Part shown: positions 7,743-16,117 of the stretch, one piece after another
Position numbering within the stretch: the stretch's first letter is position 1
Layout: each line of letters begins with the position of its first letter
NCBI RefSeq assembly: GCF_019956415.1
Contig: NZ_JAHBDK010000025.1
Coordinates: forward strand, 26,121 to 90,120
Origin: Pseudomonas sp. GL-B-19
GTDB taxonomy: Bacteria; Pseudomonadota; Gammaproteobacteria; Pseudomonadales; Pseudomonadaceae
DNA length: 64,000 bases
Direction: 5' to 3'
The notes under the pieces: generated by a model
What the model was told of the DNA's origin: nothing
Databases searched by the model: none
What the model saw: only the letters and a program-made list of their open reading frames with translations
Made by a program: the position numbers and the translations under genes

Positions 7743-8054
7743 TCAGGGCCGATAAGTAAAAAAGCGGCGTGCGGTGTGGTGTCGCAGTGCCTGAGTTAAC
7801 AGAAGCAGCATGCTGTGAGCCATTTCCAACTCGCCATTATGAAAGAGTGTAGCGACTTCGATTCGGATTGCCTGAGCAAAAAGTGGATCACTTTGAATTC
7901 GTGCGCGGATGGTGTGTTTGACGTCTCTGAACGCCAAGCGAATGAAACGTCCGTCTCCGGAATCTTCCTCTTCGCTGGCTTGGAGGTAGTTCCACATATC
8001 GGCGGGTGTCTGGAGAAACTCCGCGATATCGAAACGAGAGAATTTTTCAGTCAT
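7743..8054 (-). CDS. Addiction-module antidote-like protein, divergent and without toxin partner
   Basis: A 103-residue protein. Its first 45 residues (MTEKFSRFDIAEFLQTPADM, then a short acidic EEEDSGDG stretch) resemble the start of the COG3636/HigA-type antidote family, which normally begins MTEKFSRFD and continues into a helix-turn-helix. Here the DNA-binding half is replaced by an unrelated-looking helical segment (DPLFAQAIRIEVATLFHNGE and HSMLLLLTQALRHH). No HigB/RelE-like toxin frame lies in the flanking 300 bp. It could be a remodelled antitoxin remnant or an independent small protein. Function is unknown, but codon usage and a good start support it as a real gene. Confidence 0.5.
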   Translation of the reverse strand: MTEKFSRFDIAEFLQTPADMWNYLQASEEEDSGDGRFIRLAFRDVKHTIRARIQSDPLFAQAIRIEVATLFHNGELEMAHSMLLLLTQALRHHTARRFFTYRP

Positions 8055-8182
8055 TCGGTACTCCGAGCGCTACATTCATGGAGCCCGGAAACATAGAGGA
8101 AGGGTTACGCCCTTACGAGTCAGCCGATTTGGATAGTGCTGTGTGAGCGGTCCGATAGAAATGTAAGACGTTGCGCAATTTC

Positions 8183-8316
8183 TGTAGCGGCTGCCGAAGG
8201 CTGCGTCCGGCTGCGAAGCAGTCGTAAATCCTGCATCCACGGTTAGCCTGAAAGATCGAGGTGCCTGATTTTACGACTGCTGCGCAGCCGGACGCAGGCT
8301 TCGCCAGCTGCTACAG
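8183..8316. repeat. Large inverted repeat, second REP class
   Basis: The left arm TGTAGCGGCTGCCGAAGGCT...GCGTCCGGCTGCGAAGCAGT and the right arm ACTGCTGCGCAGCCGGACGC...AGCTGCTACA are near-reverse complements of about 45 bp, separated by about 45 bp. This is a different family from the GGAGCGAGC REP elements. The right arm supplies the last bases of cobK, including its stop codon (TAG at 8311-8313 on the minus strand). Confidence 0.75.
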
Positions 8317-9045
8317 GTTTTGTGTCGATCTCTGGGCCAGGGCAGCCAGTACGTCATCCACCGCCCCAAACTCCCGATCAACCCCTGGCAACACCGGCCG
8401 CCTCAAAACAATCACCGGCACCCCACGCTCCCGCGCCACTTCCAGCTTCGGCTCCGTCGCCGTGCTGCCGCTGTTCTTACTGATCAGCACATCAATCTGC
8501 CGACGCTCAAACAGCTCTCGCTCATCCTCGATCACAAACGGCCCACGCGCGCCGATGACTTCGCAGCGTTCGTTGCCGGGATAAACCTCCAGCGCACGCA
8601 AGGTCCAGAATTGCTCTGGCGGAATATCGTGCAGGTGTTGCAACGGTTCGCGGCCGAGGGTGAACAAGGGGCGATGGAAGGGTTTCAGGGTTTCGATCAG
8701 CTCGGCCCAGTCGCTGACTTCGCGCCAGTCATCTCCAGACTGAGGTTGCCAGGCCGGCCGTCGTAGCGCCCAGCAGGCAATGCCGGTCAATTGCGCGGCG
8801 GTGGCGGCGTTCTGGCTGATTTGTGCAGCGTAGGGATGGGTCGCGTCCAACAGCAGATCGATCCCTTCATCGCGAATGAATTGCGCCAAGCCTTCAGCAC
8901 CGCCATATCCACCGACGCGCACCTGACAGGTCAAATCCGTCGGCACGCGACCGACACCGGCCAGGCTATAGATGTGTTCTGGCCCCAGCGTGCGAGCGAT
9001 GGCCAGCGCTTCCGTCACACCACCGAGCAGCAAAACGCGTTTCAT
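8311..9045 (-). CDS. cobK: Precorrin-6A reductase CobK
   Basis: A 244-residue enzyme that reduces precorrin-6A to precorrin-6B with NADPH in corrin ring synthesis. The N-terminal [20 protein letters not shown] is the nucleotide-binding start of the CobK/CbiJ family. [19 protein letters not shown] and [10 protein letters not shown] are the conserved family blocks, and [19 protein letters not shown] is the C-terminal signature. The start ATG overlaps the end of cbiD by 4 bp (ATGA), so the two are translationally coupled. It is the last gene of the leftward cobL-cbiD-cobK unit. The last codons run into an inverted repeat. Confidence 0.95.
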   Translation of the reverse strand: MKRVLLLGGVTEALAIARTLGPEHIYSLAGVGRVPTDLTCQVRVGGYGGAEGLAQFIRDEGIDLLLDATHPYAAQISQNAATAAQLTGIACWALRRPAWQPQSGDDWREVSDWAELIETLKPFHRPLFTLGREPLQHLHDIPPEQFWTLRALEVYPGNERCEVIGARGPFVIEDERELFERRQIDVLISKNSGSTATEPKLEVARERGVPVIVLRRPVLPGVDREFGAVDDVLAALAQRSTQNL

Positions 9046-10139
9046 TGAAAAACTCCCGCATGGCCGACAATCCCGCCCTGACGGTCAATCGCAAACACTT
9101 CGACCTGAACTTGCGCCGGCACTACGCTGCGGGCAAATTCCAGTGCGTGCTGACACACCGCATCACCCAGCGCGATACCCGCCGCACTGGCCATCGCCAA
9201 GGCTTGCTGGCTGGTGTTGGCCTCGCGAATGGCCTGTTGCAGCGCCTCATCAGCTCCGACTGCCGCTGCCCATTCGGCCAGTTGCGGCAGGTCGATGCTG
9301 GAGTGTCGGCTGTGCAAATCCATGTGCCCGGCCGCCAGTTTGCTGATCTTGCCGAAGCCACCACAGAGGCTGAGTTTATCCACAGGTACTTTGCGCAAGT
9401 GTTTGAGCACCGCGCCGACGAAGTCGCCCATTTCGATCAGGGCGATTTCCGGCAGGTTGTAGACCCGGCGCATGGTGTCTTCGCTGGCGTTGCCGGTGCA
9501 GGCGGCGATGTGCAGGTAACCATTGGTTTTGGCAACGTCGATGCCCTGGTGGATCGAGGCGATGTAGGCCGCGCAGGAAAACGGCCGGACGATGCCGCTG
9601 GTGCCAAGAATCGATAGCCCGCCGAGAATCCCCAAGCGCGGATTCATGGTTTTCAGCGCCAGAGCTTCGCCGTCCTCGACGTTGACGGTGACCTCGAAGC
9701 CGCCGTTGTAGCCGAGTTCAGCGGCCAACAACGCCAGGTGATCGGTGATCATTTTGCGCGGCACCGGGTTGATCGCCGGTTCGCCGACGGCCAGCACCAA
9801 TCCGGGGCGCGTCACCGTGCCGACACCGCGCCCAGCCTTGAAACGAATATCCGGCTCGGCGCACAGGCGCACTTGTGTGTACAGCAGGGCGCCGTGGGTC
9901 ACGTCAGGGTCATCGCCGGCGTCCTTGAGGGTCCCCGCTTCGGCGCCGTCGTCGGTCAGGCGACAAAATTCCAGGCGCATCTGCACCTGCTTGCCCTTGG
10001 GCAAAACGATCTCGACCGCGTCAGCACCAACCCCGGCCAACAGCAGACGCGCCGCCGCCAGGCTGGTGGCGGTGGCGCAGCTGCCCGTCGTCAGGCCGCT
10101 GCGCAGCGGGGCGGGTTGTTCGGCGGTTTCGTCACGCAT
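9042..10139 (-). CDS. cbiD: Cobalt-precorrin-5B C1-methyltransferase CbiD
   Basis: A 365-residue SAM-dependent ring methylase with deacylase function. Diagnostic blocks are [20 protein letters not shown] near residue 12, [19 protein letters not shown] near 75, [20 protein letters not shown] near 105, and IGNFVGAVL-type and [14 protein letters not shown] segments around 240-270. CbiD belongs to the cobalt-early pathway by name, but pseudomonads carry it in an otherwise late-insertion, CobG-containing route instead of CobF. It overlaps cobL by 8 bp upstream and cobK by 4 bp downstream, so all three are co-transcribed. Confidence 0.95.
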   Translation of the reverse strand: MRDETAEQPAPLRSGLTTGSCATATSLAAARLLLAGVGADAVEIVLPKGKQVQMRLEFCRLTDDGAEAGTLKDAGDDPDVTHGALLYTQVRLCAEPDIRFKAGRGVGTVTRPGLVLAVGEPAINPVPRKMITDHLALLAAELGYNGGFEVTVNVEDGEALALKTMNPRLGILGGLSILGTSGIVRPFSCAAYIASIHQGIDVAKTNGYLHIAACTGNASEDTMRRVYNLPEIALIEMGDFVGAVLKHLRKVPVDKLSLCGGFGKISKLAAGHMDLHSRHSSIDLPQLAEWAAAVGADEALQQAIREANTSQQALAMASAAGIALGDAVCQHALEFARSVVPAQVQVEVFAIDRQGGIVGHAGVFQ

Positions 10140-11343
10140 CGCAGGGCTTCGTCACGTCCAGCAAGGTAATGGGCAGCGCCTGGCGCCAGGTGTCGAACTC
10201 ACCCAACGGCTGCGCCTGGGCAATGTGGATGCGGGTCAGTTCACCGCCGTGGCGTTCGCGCCAGGCCATCAGGGTCATTTCACTTTGCAGCGTGACCGCG
10301 TTGGCTATCAATCGGCCTCCGGGTTTGAGTTGCGCCCAGCAGGTGTCGAGCACGCCTTCGCGAGTGACACCGCCACCGATGAAGATCGCGTCCGGGCGTT
10401 CGAGTCCGGTCAGTGCCTGTGGTGCGTTACCGCGAATCAGTTGCAGGCCGGGAACACCAAGGGCGTCGCGGTTGTGTTCGATCAGCAGCTGCCGACCTTC
10501 ATCGGCTTCAATGGCCAGTGCGCGGCAAGTCGGGTGTGCGCGCATCCACTCGATGCCAATCGAACCGCTGCCGGCGCCGACGTCCCACAGCAATTCACCG
10601 GGCACCGGCGCGAGGCGTGCGAGGGTGATGGCACGCACATCGCGCTTGGTCAGTTGGCCGTCGTGCCTGAAGGCCGAATCGGGCAACCCGGCCAGTCGTG
10701 AGAGACGCGGCGTGTTCGGCTCGGCGATGCACTCGATGGCGATCAGGTTCAGATCGGCAACCTTCGGATCACTCCAGTCGTTGGCAATGCCGTTGATGCG
10801 CCGTTCGGCGATACCGCCCAGATGTTCCAGCACAGTGAGGCGGCTCGGGCCGAAACCGCGTTCGCGCAGCAGTGCGGCAATCGCCGCCGGGGTTTGACCG
10901 TCGTTGCTCAGCACCAGCAAACGTACGCCGCTGAACAACTGTGCATTGAGGGCCGCGACCGGCCGGGCAACCACTGAAAGCGTCACCACATCCTGCAACG
11001 GCCAGCCCATTCGCGCGCCTGCCAGCGAACAAGAGGAGGGCGCCGGGAGGATCTGCATTTCATCAGCGGGCACTTGCCGTGCCAGGCTGGCGCCCACGCC
11101 AAAGAACATCGGATCGCCGCTGGCCAGCACGCACACCGGCTCACCGCGACGGGCCAACAGCGGCTCAAGGGAAAAAGGACTCGGCCACAACTGACGTTCG
11201 CCACGGATGCACACCGGCAGCAAATCCAGTTGCCGCTGACCGCCAATAATCCGCGAAGCGCGCAGCAGCGCGTGTCGGGCGTTTCTGCCCAGGCCCTTGA
11301 AGCCGTCTTCACCGATTCCCACTACTGTCAGCCAGGGTGACAT
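10132..11343 (-). CDS. cobL: Precorrin-6B C5,15-methyltransferase (decarboxylating) CobL
   Basis: A 403-residue bifunctional protein. The N-terminal half ([38 protein letters not shown]) is the CbiE-type tetrapyrrole methylase that methylates C5. The C-terminal half from about residue 215 is the CbiT-type enzyme with a Rossmann SAM site ([35 protein letters not shown]), which methylates C15 and removes the C12 acetate carboxyl. This is the first gene of the leftward cob unit, divergent from cobG over a 144-bp gap. Confidence 0.96.
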   Translation of the reverse strand: MSPWLTVVGIGEDGFKGLGRNARHALLRASRIIGGQRQLDLLPVCIRGERQLWPSPFSLEPLLARRGEPVCVLASGDPMFFGVGASLARQVPADEMQILPAPSSCSLAGARMGWPLQDVVTLSVVARPVAALNAQLFSGVRLLVLSNDGQTPAAIAALLRERGFGPSRLTVLEHLGGIAERRINGIANDWSDPKVADLNLIAIECIAEPNTPRLSRLAGLPDSAFRHDGQLTKRDVRAITLARLAPVPGELLWDVGAGSGSIGIEWMRAHPTCRALAIEADEGRQLLIEHNRDALGVPGLQLIRGNAPQALTGLERPDAIFIGGGVTREGVLDTCWAQLKPGGRLIANAVTLQSEMTLMAWRERHGGELTRIHIAQAQPLGEFDTWRQALPITLLDVTKPCDA

Positions 11344-11487
11344 CTGCAGTCCTTAAAAATAGTCCTCAATCGGACGGTTCCGACGGGCAGGCTTTTCATG
11401 CCGCCTGACAAAGCAGGCATAATACCGCGCCTTCGCCCGCGAAGCGCCTTTCCCACACAGCCGGTCGCCCCCTTGAACGAACGCCCG
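11344..11487. promoter_or_regulatory. Divergent intergenic region cobL/cobG
   Basis: The 144-bp gap must hold both promoters. It contains a small hairpin GCCTG-ACAAAG-CAGGC (about 11400-11416). I found no B12-box or cobalamin riboswitch fold, and the region is short for one. An in-frame extension of cobG into this gap (from 11398) lacks a credible ribosome site. Confidence 0.5.
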
Positions 11488-12795
11488 ATGTCCACTGCCT
11501 TACGCCCCTCGGCTTGCCCGGGGTTGCTGCGTATTGTTCAGGCGCTGGACGGTGGTATCTGTCGAATCAAATTGACTGGCGGTTCGATCAATGCCGATCA
11601 GGCCGAAGCGGTGGCGGATGCCGCCGAACGCTTCGCCGGGGGCGTGATCGAGGCGACCAACCGCGCCAACCTGCAAATTCGCGGAATCGGCGGTGAACAC
11701 GCGGCGTTGATCGACAGCCTGATGGCGGTCGGGCTGGGTCCAAGTAGCGCCGCTGGCGATGATGTGCGCAACTTGATGCTCAGCCCGAGCGCCGGGATTG
11801 ATCGGCAGAGGCTGCTCGACACGCGCCCGTTGGCCGAGCAAATTCTTGCCACGCTGCAAGGCGATGCACGCTTGCACGACCTCAGCGCCAAATTTGCCGT
11901 GCAGCTGGATGGCGGCGAAGGCCTGGCGATGCTCGAACATCCGCATGACCTGTGGCTGTCAGCGGTCGAGCGAGACGGCGAACAACGTTGGGCGTTCGGT
12001 CTGGCCGGGTGCCCGACAGATGTCCCCGCCAGTTCGGTGGCGCTGGATCAAGGCCATGCGCTGGTGGTCGCAGTGCTGGAGTTATTTCTTGAATTAGCGC
12101 GGCCCGATCAGACCCGCATGCGCCATCTGCTCGCTGAATATTCACTCGACGGGTTTCTCGCTCGACTGGCCGAACGTGTGTCGCTGATCCCCATCGAGGG
12201 TTGGCAGCGCAGCGCGGGTCCGGATTTCTTGCACATCGGCGCGCATCCGCAGCGTGACGCCGAACGTGTGTACATCGGCGCAGTGCCGCCACTGGGTCGT
12301 CTTGATCCGGCGATGCTGCGGGGTATCGCAACACTGGCCCGGGAGCAGGGCGACGGCTGCCTGCGTTTCACGCCGTGGCAAAGCCTGTTGCTGCCCGGTG
12401 TGCAGGCCGACAATGCAGCGCACGTTATCCACAACCTTGAACAACTCGGCCTGCGCTGCTCGGCCGATGATGCTTTGGCCCAACTGATCGCCTGCACCGG
12501 CTCCACCGGTTGCGGCAAAGGCATGGCCGACACCAAGGGCGATGCCCGGCAACTGGCCGCTCTGCTGCAACATCACGGGCTTGCGCTGAACGTTCACCTG
12601 TCGGGTTGCTCGCGTTCCTGCGCGGCGGCGCACATCGCGCCAATTACTTTGTTGGCGGTCTCTGTCGGTCATTACGACCTCTATTTTCGCGATGCAGCAC
12701 AGCCCGGTTTCGGCGCGCTGCACGCACGCAATCTTACTATTGAAGCGGTCGCAGCCTTGCTCGACGACCGCTCACGGAGCTCCCTAGATGCTTGA
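11488..12795 (+). CDS. cobG: Precorrin-3B synthase CobG
   Basis: A 435-residue nitrite/sulfite-reductase-fold monooxygenase that converts precorrin-3A to precorrin-3B in the aerobic corrin pathway. Paired ferredoxin-like and sirohaem-type domains are visible (GGICRIKLTGGSINADQAEA near residue 25, VIEATNRANLQIRGIGGEH near 55). The C-terminal Fe-S ligand motif is ACTGSTGCGKGMADT followed by HLSGCSRSCAAAH (Cys pattern C-x5-C...C-x3-C). ATG 11488 is chosen because family members begin near CPGLLRIVQ. The gene ends inside cobH with overlapping ATGCTTGA. Confidence 0.94.
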   Translation: MSTALRPSACPGLLRIVQALDGGICRIKLTGGSINADQAEAVADAAERFAGGVIEATNRANLQIRGIGGEHAALIDSLMAVGLGPSSAAGDDVRNLMLSPSAGIDRQRLLDTRPLAEQILATLQGDARLHDLSAKFAVQLDGGEGLAMLEHPHDLWLSAVERDGEQRWAFGLAGCPTDVPASSVALDQGHALVVAVLELFLELARPDQTRMRHLLAEYSLDGFLARLAERVSLIPIEGWQRSAGPDFLHIGAHPQRDAERVYIGAVPPLGRLDPAMLRGIATLAREQGDGCLRFTPWQSLLLPGVQADNAAHVIHNLEQLGLRCSADDALAQLIACTGSTGCGKGMADTKGDARQLAALLQHHGLALNVHLSGCSRSCAAAHIAPITLLAVSVGHYDLYFRDAAQPGFGALHARNLTIEAVAALLDDRSRSSLDA

Positions 12796-13414
12796 TTACA
12801 TCCGCGACGGTCAGGAGATCTATCGCAACTCCTTCGCGATCATTCGCGCCGAGGCCAACCTGGCACGGATCCCTGCCGATCTGGAGAAACTCGCAGTGCG
12901 GGTGATCCACGCCTGCGGCATGGTCGATGCCATCGACGGCTTGCAGTTTTCCGAAGGCGCGGGCAAGGCCGGGCGCGAGGCGCTGGCCGCCGGTGCGCCG
13001 ATTTTGTGCGACGCGCGGATGGTCAGCGAAGGCGTGACCCGCACGCGGTTGCCTGCCAACAACGAAGTCATCTGCACACTGCGCGATGACAGCGTCCCGG
13101 ACCTGGCCCGCGAGTTGGGCAACACACGCTCCGCCGCAGCGCTGGAACTGTGGCGCCCGCACCTGGAAGGCAGCGTAGTGGTGATCGGCAACGCGCCCAC
13201 CGCGCTGTTCTATCTGCTGGAAATGCTCGACGCCGGTGCGCCGAAACCCGCCCTGATCCTCGGTTTCCCGGTAGGCTTCGTCGGCGCAGCCGAATCCAAG
13301 GCTGCGCTCGCCGCCGACAGTCGCGGTGTGCCGTTTGTGATCATGCAAGGCCGGCTCGGCGGTAGCGCCATGGCTGCCGCCGCCGTTAACGCCCTCGCCA
13401 CGGAGATCGAATGA
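12788..13414 (+). CDS. cobH: Precorrin-8X methylmutase CobH
   Basis: A 208-residue CbiC/CobH enzyme that moves the C11 methyl group to C12, giving hydrogenobyrinic acid. Recognisable blocks are [20 protein letters not shown] at the start, [20 protein letters not shown] with the catalytic His near residue 42, [20 protein letters not shown], and [16 protein letters not shown] near 160. It starts within the last codons of cobG and overlaps cobI by ATGA, so translation of cobG-cobH-cobI is coupled. Confidence 0.96.
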   Translation: MLDYIRDGQEIYRNSFAIIRAEANLARIPADLEKLAVRVIHACGMVDAIDGLQFSEGAGKAGREALAAGAPILCDARMVSEGVTRTRLPANNEVICTLRDDSVPDLARELGNTRSAAALELWRPHLEGSVVVIGNAPTALFYLLEMLDAGAPKPALILGFPVGFVGAAESKAALAADSRGVPFVIMQGRLGGSAMAAAAVNALATEIE

Positions 13415-14145
13415 TGCAGCAACCTGGACGCTTGATTGGCCTGGGCGTCGGCCCCGGTGATCCGGAACTGATTACCGTCAAAGCCCTGCGCCTGCTGCGC
13501 GAATCCCCGGTGGTGGCGTACTTCGTCGCCAAGGGCAAAAAGGGCAATGCCTTTGGCATCATCGAAGCGCATTTGCAGGACGCGCAAACGTTGCTGCCGC
13601 TGGTGTACCCGGTGACCACCGAAGCACTGCCGGCACCGCTGTCGTATGAGCAAGTGATCAGCGATTTCTATGATGCGGCCGGCGAAGAACTCGCCGCGCA
13701 TCTGGACGCGGGTCGTGACGTGGCGGTGATCTGCGAAGGCGATCCGTTCTTCTACGGTTCTTACATGTACCTGCATGATCGTCTGGCCGAACGCTATGAA
13801 GCCGAAGTCGTGCCGGGCGTGTGCTCGATGCTCGGCGGTGCTTCGGTGCTGGGCGCGCCGCTGGTGTATCGCAATCAGAGTTTGTCGGTGCTGTCTGGCG
13901 TGCTGCCTCACGACGACCTCAAGCGTCGACTGGCCGATGCCGATGCGGCGGTGATCATGAAGCTGGGGCGCAATTTCCCCAAAGTCCGTCAGGTGCTCGA
14001 AGAGCTCGGTCTGGCGGAGCGCGCGCTGTATGTCGAGCGCGCGACCATGGCCAATCAGAAAATAGTGCCGCTCAATGAGGTCGAGCCAATGTCCTCGCCG
14101 TACTTCTCGTTGATCATCGTTCCGGGCGAAAGGTGGCAAGGCTGA
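13411..14145 (+). CDS. cobI: Precorrin-2 C20-methyltransferase CobI
   Basis: A 244-residue SAM-dependent tetrapyrrole methylase. It has the family start [20 protein letters not shown], the loop [20 protein letters not shown] around residue 105, [16 protein letters not shown] near 140 and a C-terminal [11 protein letters not shown]. It adds the C20 methyl of precorrin-3A, the first committed step away from sirohaem. Overlaps are cobH by ATGA and the downstream fusion gene by one base (TGATG). Confidence 0.96.
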   Translation: MMQQPGRLIGLGVGPGDPELITVKALRLLRESPVVAYFVAKGKKGNAFGIIEAHLQDAQTLLPLVYPVTTEALPAPLSYEQVISDFYDAAGEELAAHLDAGRDVAVICEGDPFFYGSYMYLHDRLAERYEAEVVPGVCSMLGGASVLGAPLVYRNQSLSVLSGVLPHDDLKRRLADADAAVIMKLGRNFPKVRQVLEELGLAERALYVERATMANQKIVPLNEVEPMSSPYFSLIIVPGERWQG

Positions 14146-15848
14146 TGGCCCGTCCAGTTCCGGCGATTGTCATTCTGGGTAACGGCAGCCTCGCGACCGC
14201 GCGCAAGATTCAGCAGTTGTACCCCGGCGCGATGATCCATGGCCTGGCCGAACGGGTTGAAGGTGCGGACCTTGCCTATCACGAGTTCGGTGCCACCCTG
14301 CGTGAGCTCTATCAGCAGGACACACCGATCATCGCGCTGTGTGCGGCCGGCATTGTTATCCGCACGCTGGCGCCGTTGTTGCTGGAAAAAGGCGCCGAGC
14401 CGCCGGTGCTGGCCGTGGCCGAAGACGGCAGCGCCGTGGTGCCGCTGCTCGGCGGGCTGGGTGGCGTGAACGTCATGGCTCGGGAAATTGCTGCCGGTCT
14501 TGAGGTCGCTGCGGCGATCACCACCAGCGGTGAATTGCGCTTTGGCACCTGCCTGCTTAATCCGCCGAGTGGATACGCACTCGCTGATCTGGAGTTGGGT
14601 AAGCGCTTTGTCTCGGATTTGCTCGCCGGTCAAAGCGTGCGGATAGAAGGCGCGGCACCGTGGCTGGCGCAGGCTCAGTTGCCGGAAGATCCCGAGGCGC
14701 AATTGTCGATCCATGTCGGCAGTGCTGAACGCACGCCAGCGGCCAATGAGTTGCTGATTTACCCGCGCAGTGTGTTGGTGGCGGTGAATGCCGATGTGGC
14801 GGAACTGCCGAATGCGATTCGCGCGGCGCTGCATCAGGCCAAAATCGCCGTGCAATCGGTGGCGTGCCTGTTGGCCAGCGATCTGCACATGACTACCCCG
14901 GCCTTGCGCGAAGCGGCGCTTGAGCTGGGTGTGCCGCTGCGGTTTGCGTCGGATTGCGGCGGCGTCAGTGAACTTGCCCGTCACACCGTGCCGGAGGCTA
15001 CCGTCGTTTCGGCGGACACCGTTCTTGCCATTGCCGTGGCCAGCCAACCGTTGGACCTTGCCCGGATCGGTCGTGCGCGTGGTCGCCTGGCGGTGATCGG
15101 CCTGGGCCCTGGCGCTGCCGAGCTGATGGTGCCGGCGGTCAAGGCCGAGCTGGCGCGCGCCAATGATGTACTCGGTTACGAAACCTACGTGCGCATGGCC
15201 GGGCCGTTCCGCGACGATCAAGTGATGCACTGCACCGACAATCGCGAGGAAATGCAGCGCGCTCGCCATGGGTTCGAACTGGCTGCCCAAGGGCGCTCGG
15301 TGGTGGTCGTGTCGTCCGGCGATCCCGGCGTGTTCGCCATGGCGGCCGCGGTGCTGGAAGCATTACACGAATCGAGTGAGCCGCTGTGGCACAGCGTTGA
15401 TCTGGAGATCCTTCCAGGCGTTTCTGCGTCCCTGGCAACCGCGGCTCAGGCCGGTGCGCCGTTGGGGCACGACTTCTGCGTGATGTCCCTGTCGGACAAC
15501 CTCAAACCTTGGGCAATCATCGAGAAACGTCTGGATCTGGCGTCTCAGGCTGACCTGGCGCTGGCGTTCTACAATCCGATCTCGCGTTCGCGTCCCTGGC
15601 AGTTGGGGCGGGCACTGGAGATTGTCGCGCAACACCGCACCGCAGAAACGCCCGTGGTGCTGGGGCGGGACATTGGGCGCCCGGGCCAGACCTTGCGTGT
15701 CACCACACTGGGGCAGTTGACCCCGGATCAGGTGGACATGCGCACCATGGTGCTGATCGGCTCCTCTACCACCTGTGTGTTCCCGCGTGCCGAGGGTGGC
15801 GAGTGGGTCTATACGCCGCGCTGGTATGGCGACAAGCCAACTTCCTGA
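14145..15848 (+). CDS. cobJ: CbiG-like / precorrin-3B C17-methyltransferase CobJ fusion
   Basis: A 567-residue two-part protein. The first 305 residues are CbiG-like: an N-terminal domain (AIVILGNGSLATARKIQQLY, IALCAAGIVIRTLAPLL, AVAEDGSAVVPLLGG) and a CobE/CbiG C-terminal domain (VACLLASDLHMTTPALREAA). From about residue 310 a complete CobJ/CbiH methylase follows (RLAVIGLGPGAAELMVPAVK, GYETYVRMAGPF, VVVVSSGDPGVFAMAAAVLE, LEILPGVSASLATAAQAGAP), which methylates C17 with ring contraction. Such CbiG-CobJ fusions are common in pseudomonads. The start is the ATG overlapping the cobI stop. A hairpin at 15854 follows the stop. Confidence 0.93.
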   Translation: MARPVPAIVILGNGSLATARKIQQLYPGAMIHGLAERVEGADLAYHEFGATLRELYQQDTPIIALCAAGIVIRTLAPLLLEKGAEPPVLAVAEDGSAVVPLLGGLGGVNVMAREIAAGLEVAAAITTSGELRFGTCLLNPPSGYALADLELGKRFVSDLLAGQSVRIEGAAPWLAQAQLPEDPEAQLSIHVGSAERTPAANELLIYPRSVLVAVNADVAELPNAIRAALHQAKIAVQSVACLLASDLHMTTPALREAALELGVPLRFASDCGGVSELARHTVPEATVVSADTVLAIAVASQPLDLARIGRARGRLAVIGLGPGAAELMVPAVKAELARANDVLGYETYVRMAGPFRDDQVMHCTDNREEMQRARHGFELAAQGRSVVVVSSGDPGVFAMAAAVLEALHESSEPLWHSVDLEILPGVSASLATAAQAGAPLGHDFCVMSLSDNLKPWAIIEKRLDLASQADLALAFYNPISRSRPWQLGRALEIVAQHRTAETPVVLGRDIGRPGQTLRVTTLGQLTPDQVDMRTMVLIGSSTTCVFPRAEGGEWVYTPRWYGDKPTS

Positions 15849-15853
15849 TAGTC

Positions 15854-15876
15854 AGCGGCCTCGTACTGAGGCCGCT
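15854..15876 (+). terminator. Hairpin after the cobG-HIJ operon
   Basis: Perfect 9-bp stem AGCGGCCTC / GAGGCCGCT with loop GTACT, six bases after the cobJ stop. It is followed by a T-containing but not pure T tract, so termination may be partial. Confidence 0.6.
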
Positions 15877-16117
15877 CTACATCTGTCGCTATTTAATTAA
15901 TATCAAATTTTTGCAGCGATATTTTTACATGTGTTGATGTAAGTTGATGCTTTAGTGGTTGAGCGTATCTGGTCGTTTTTGGTGTTCTTGCATTTCTGAA
16001 TGTTTTGTAGGTAATTAATTGTCTGTTTTATTTTTTGAGGCTGAAAATCAATTCGGTTAGTGTTGATTTGGCGCTTTAATTTAATCGTCAATTGTTACTC
16101 TACAGGGAAGTGTATTT
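15877..16117 (+). promoter_or_regulatory. A+T-rich upstream region of the large toxin gene
   Basis: About 240 bp of strongly A+T-rich sequence (runs such as TATTTAATTAATATC and TTTTATTTTTTGAGG) in a G+C-rich genome. It ends with AGGGAAG 8 nt before the toxin ATG, a good ribosome site. Such regions are typical targets of MvaT/H-NS-type silencers in Pseudomonas. Silencing is inferred. Confidence 0.5.

Noticed and set aside
11344..11487. Cobalamin riboswitch ahead of cobG or cobL
   Set aside because: The gap is short and contains no B12-box-like core; only a small hairpin is visible.
15903..16091. 62-codon Asn/Lys/Ile-rich frame in the A+T-rich region before the toxin
   Set aside because: Composition simply reflects A+T-rich DNA; no ribosome site.
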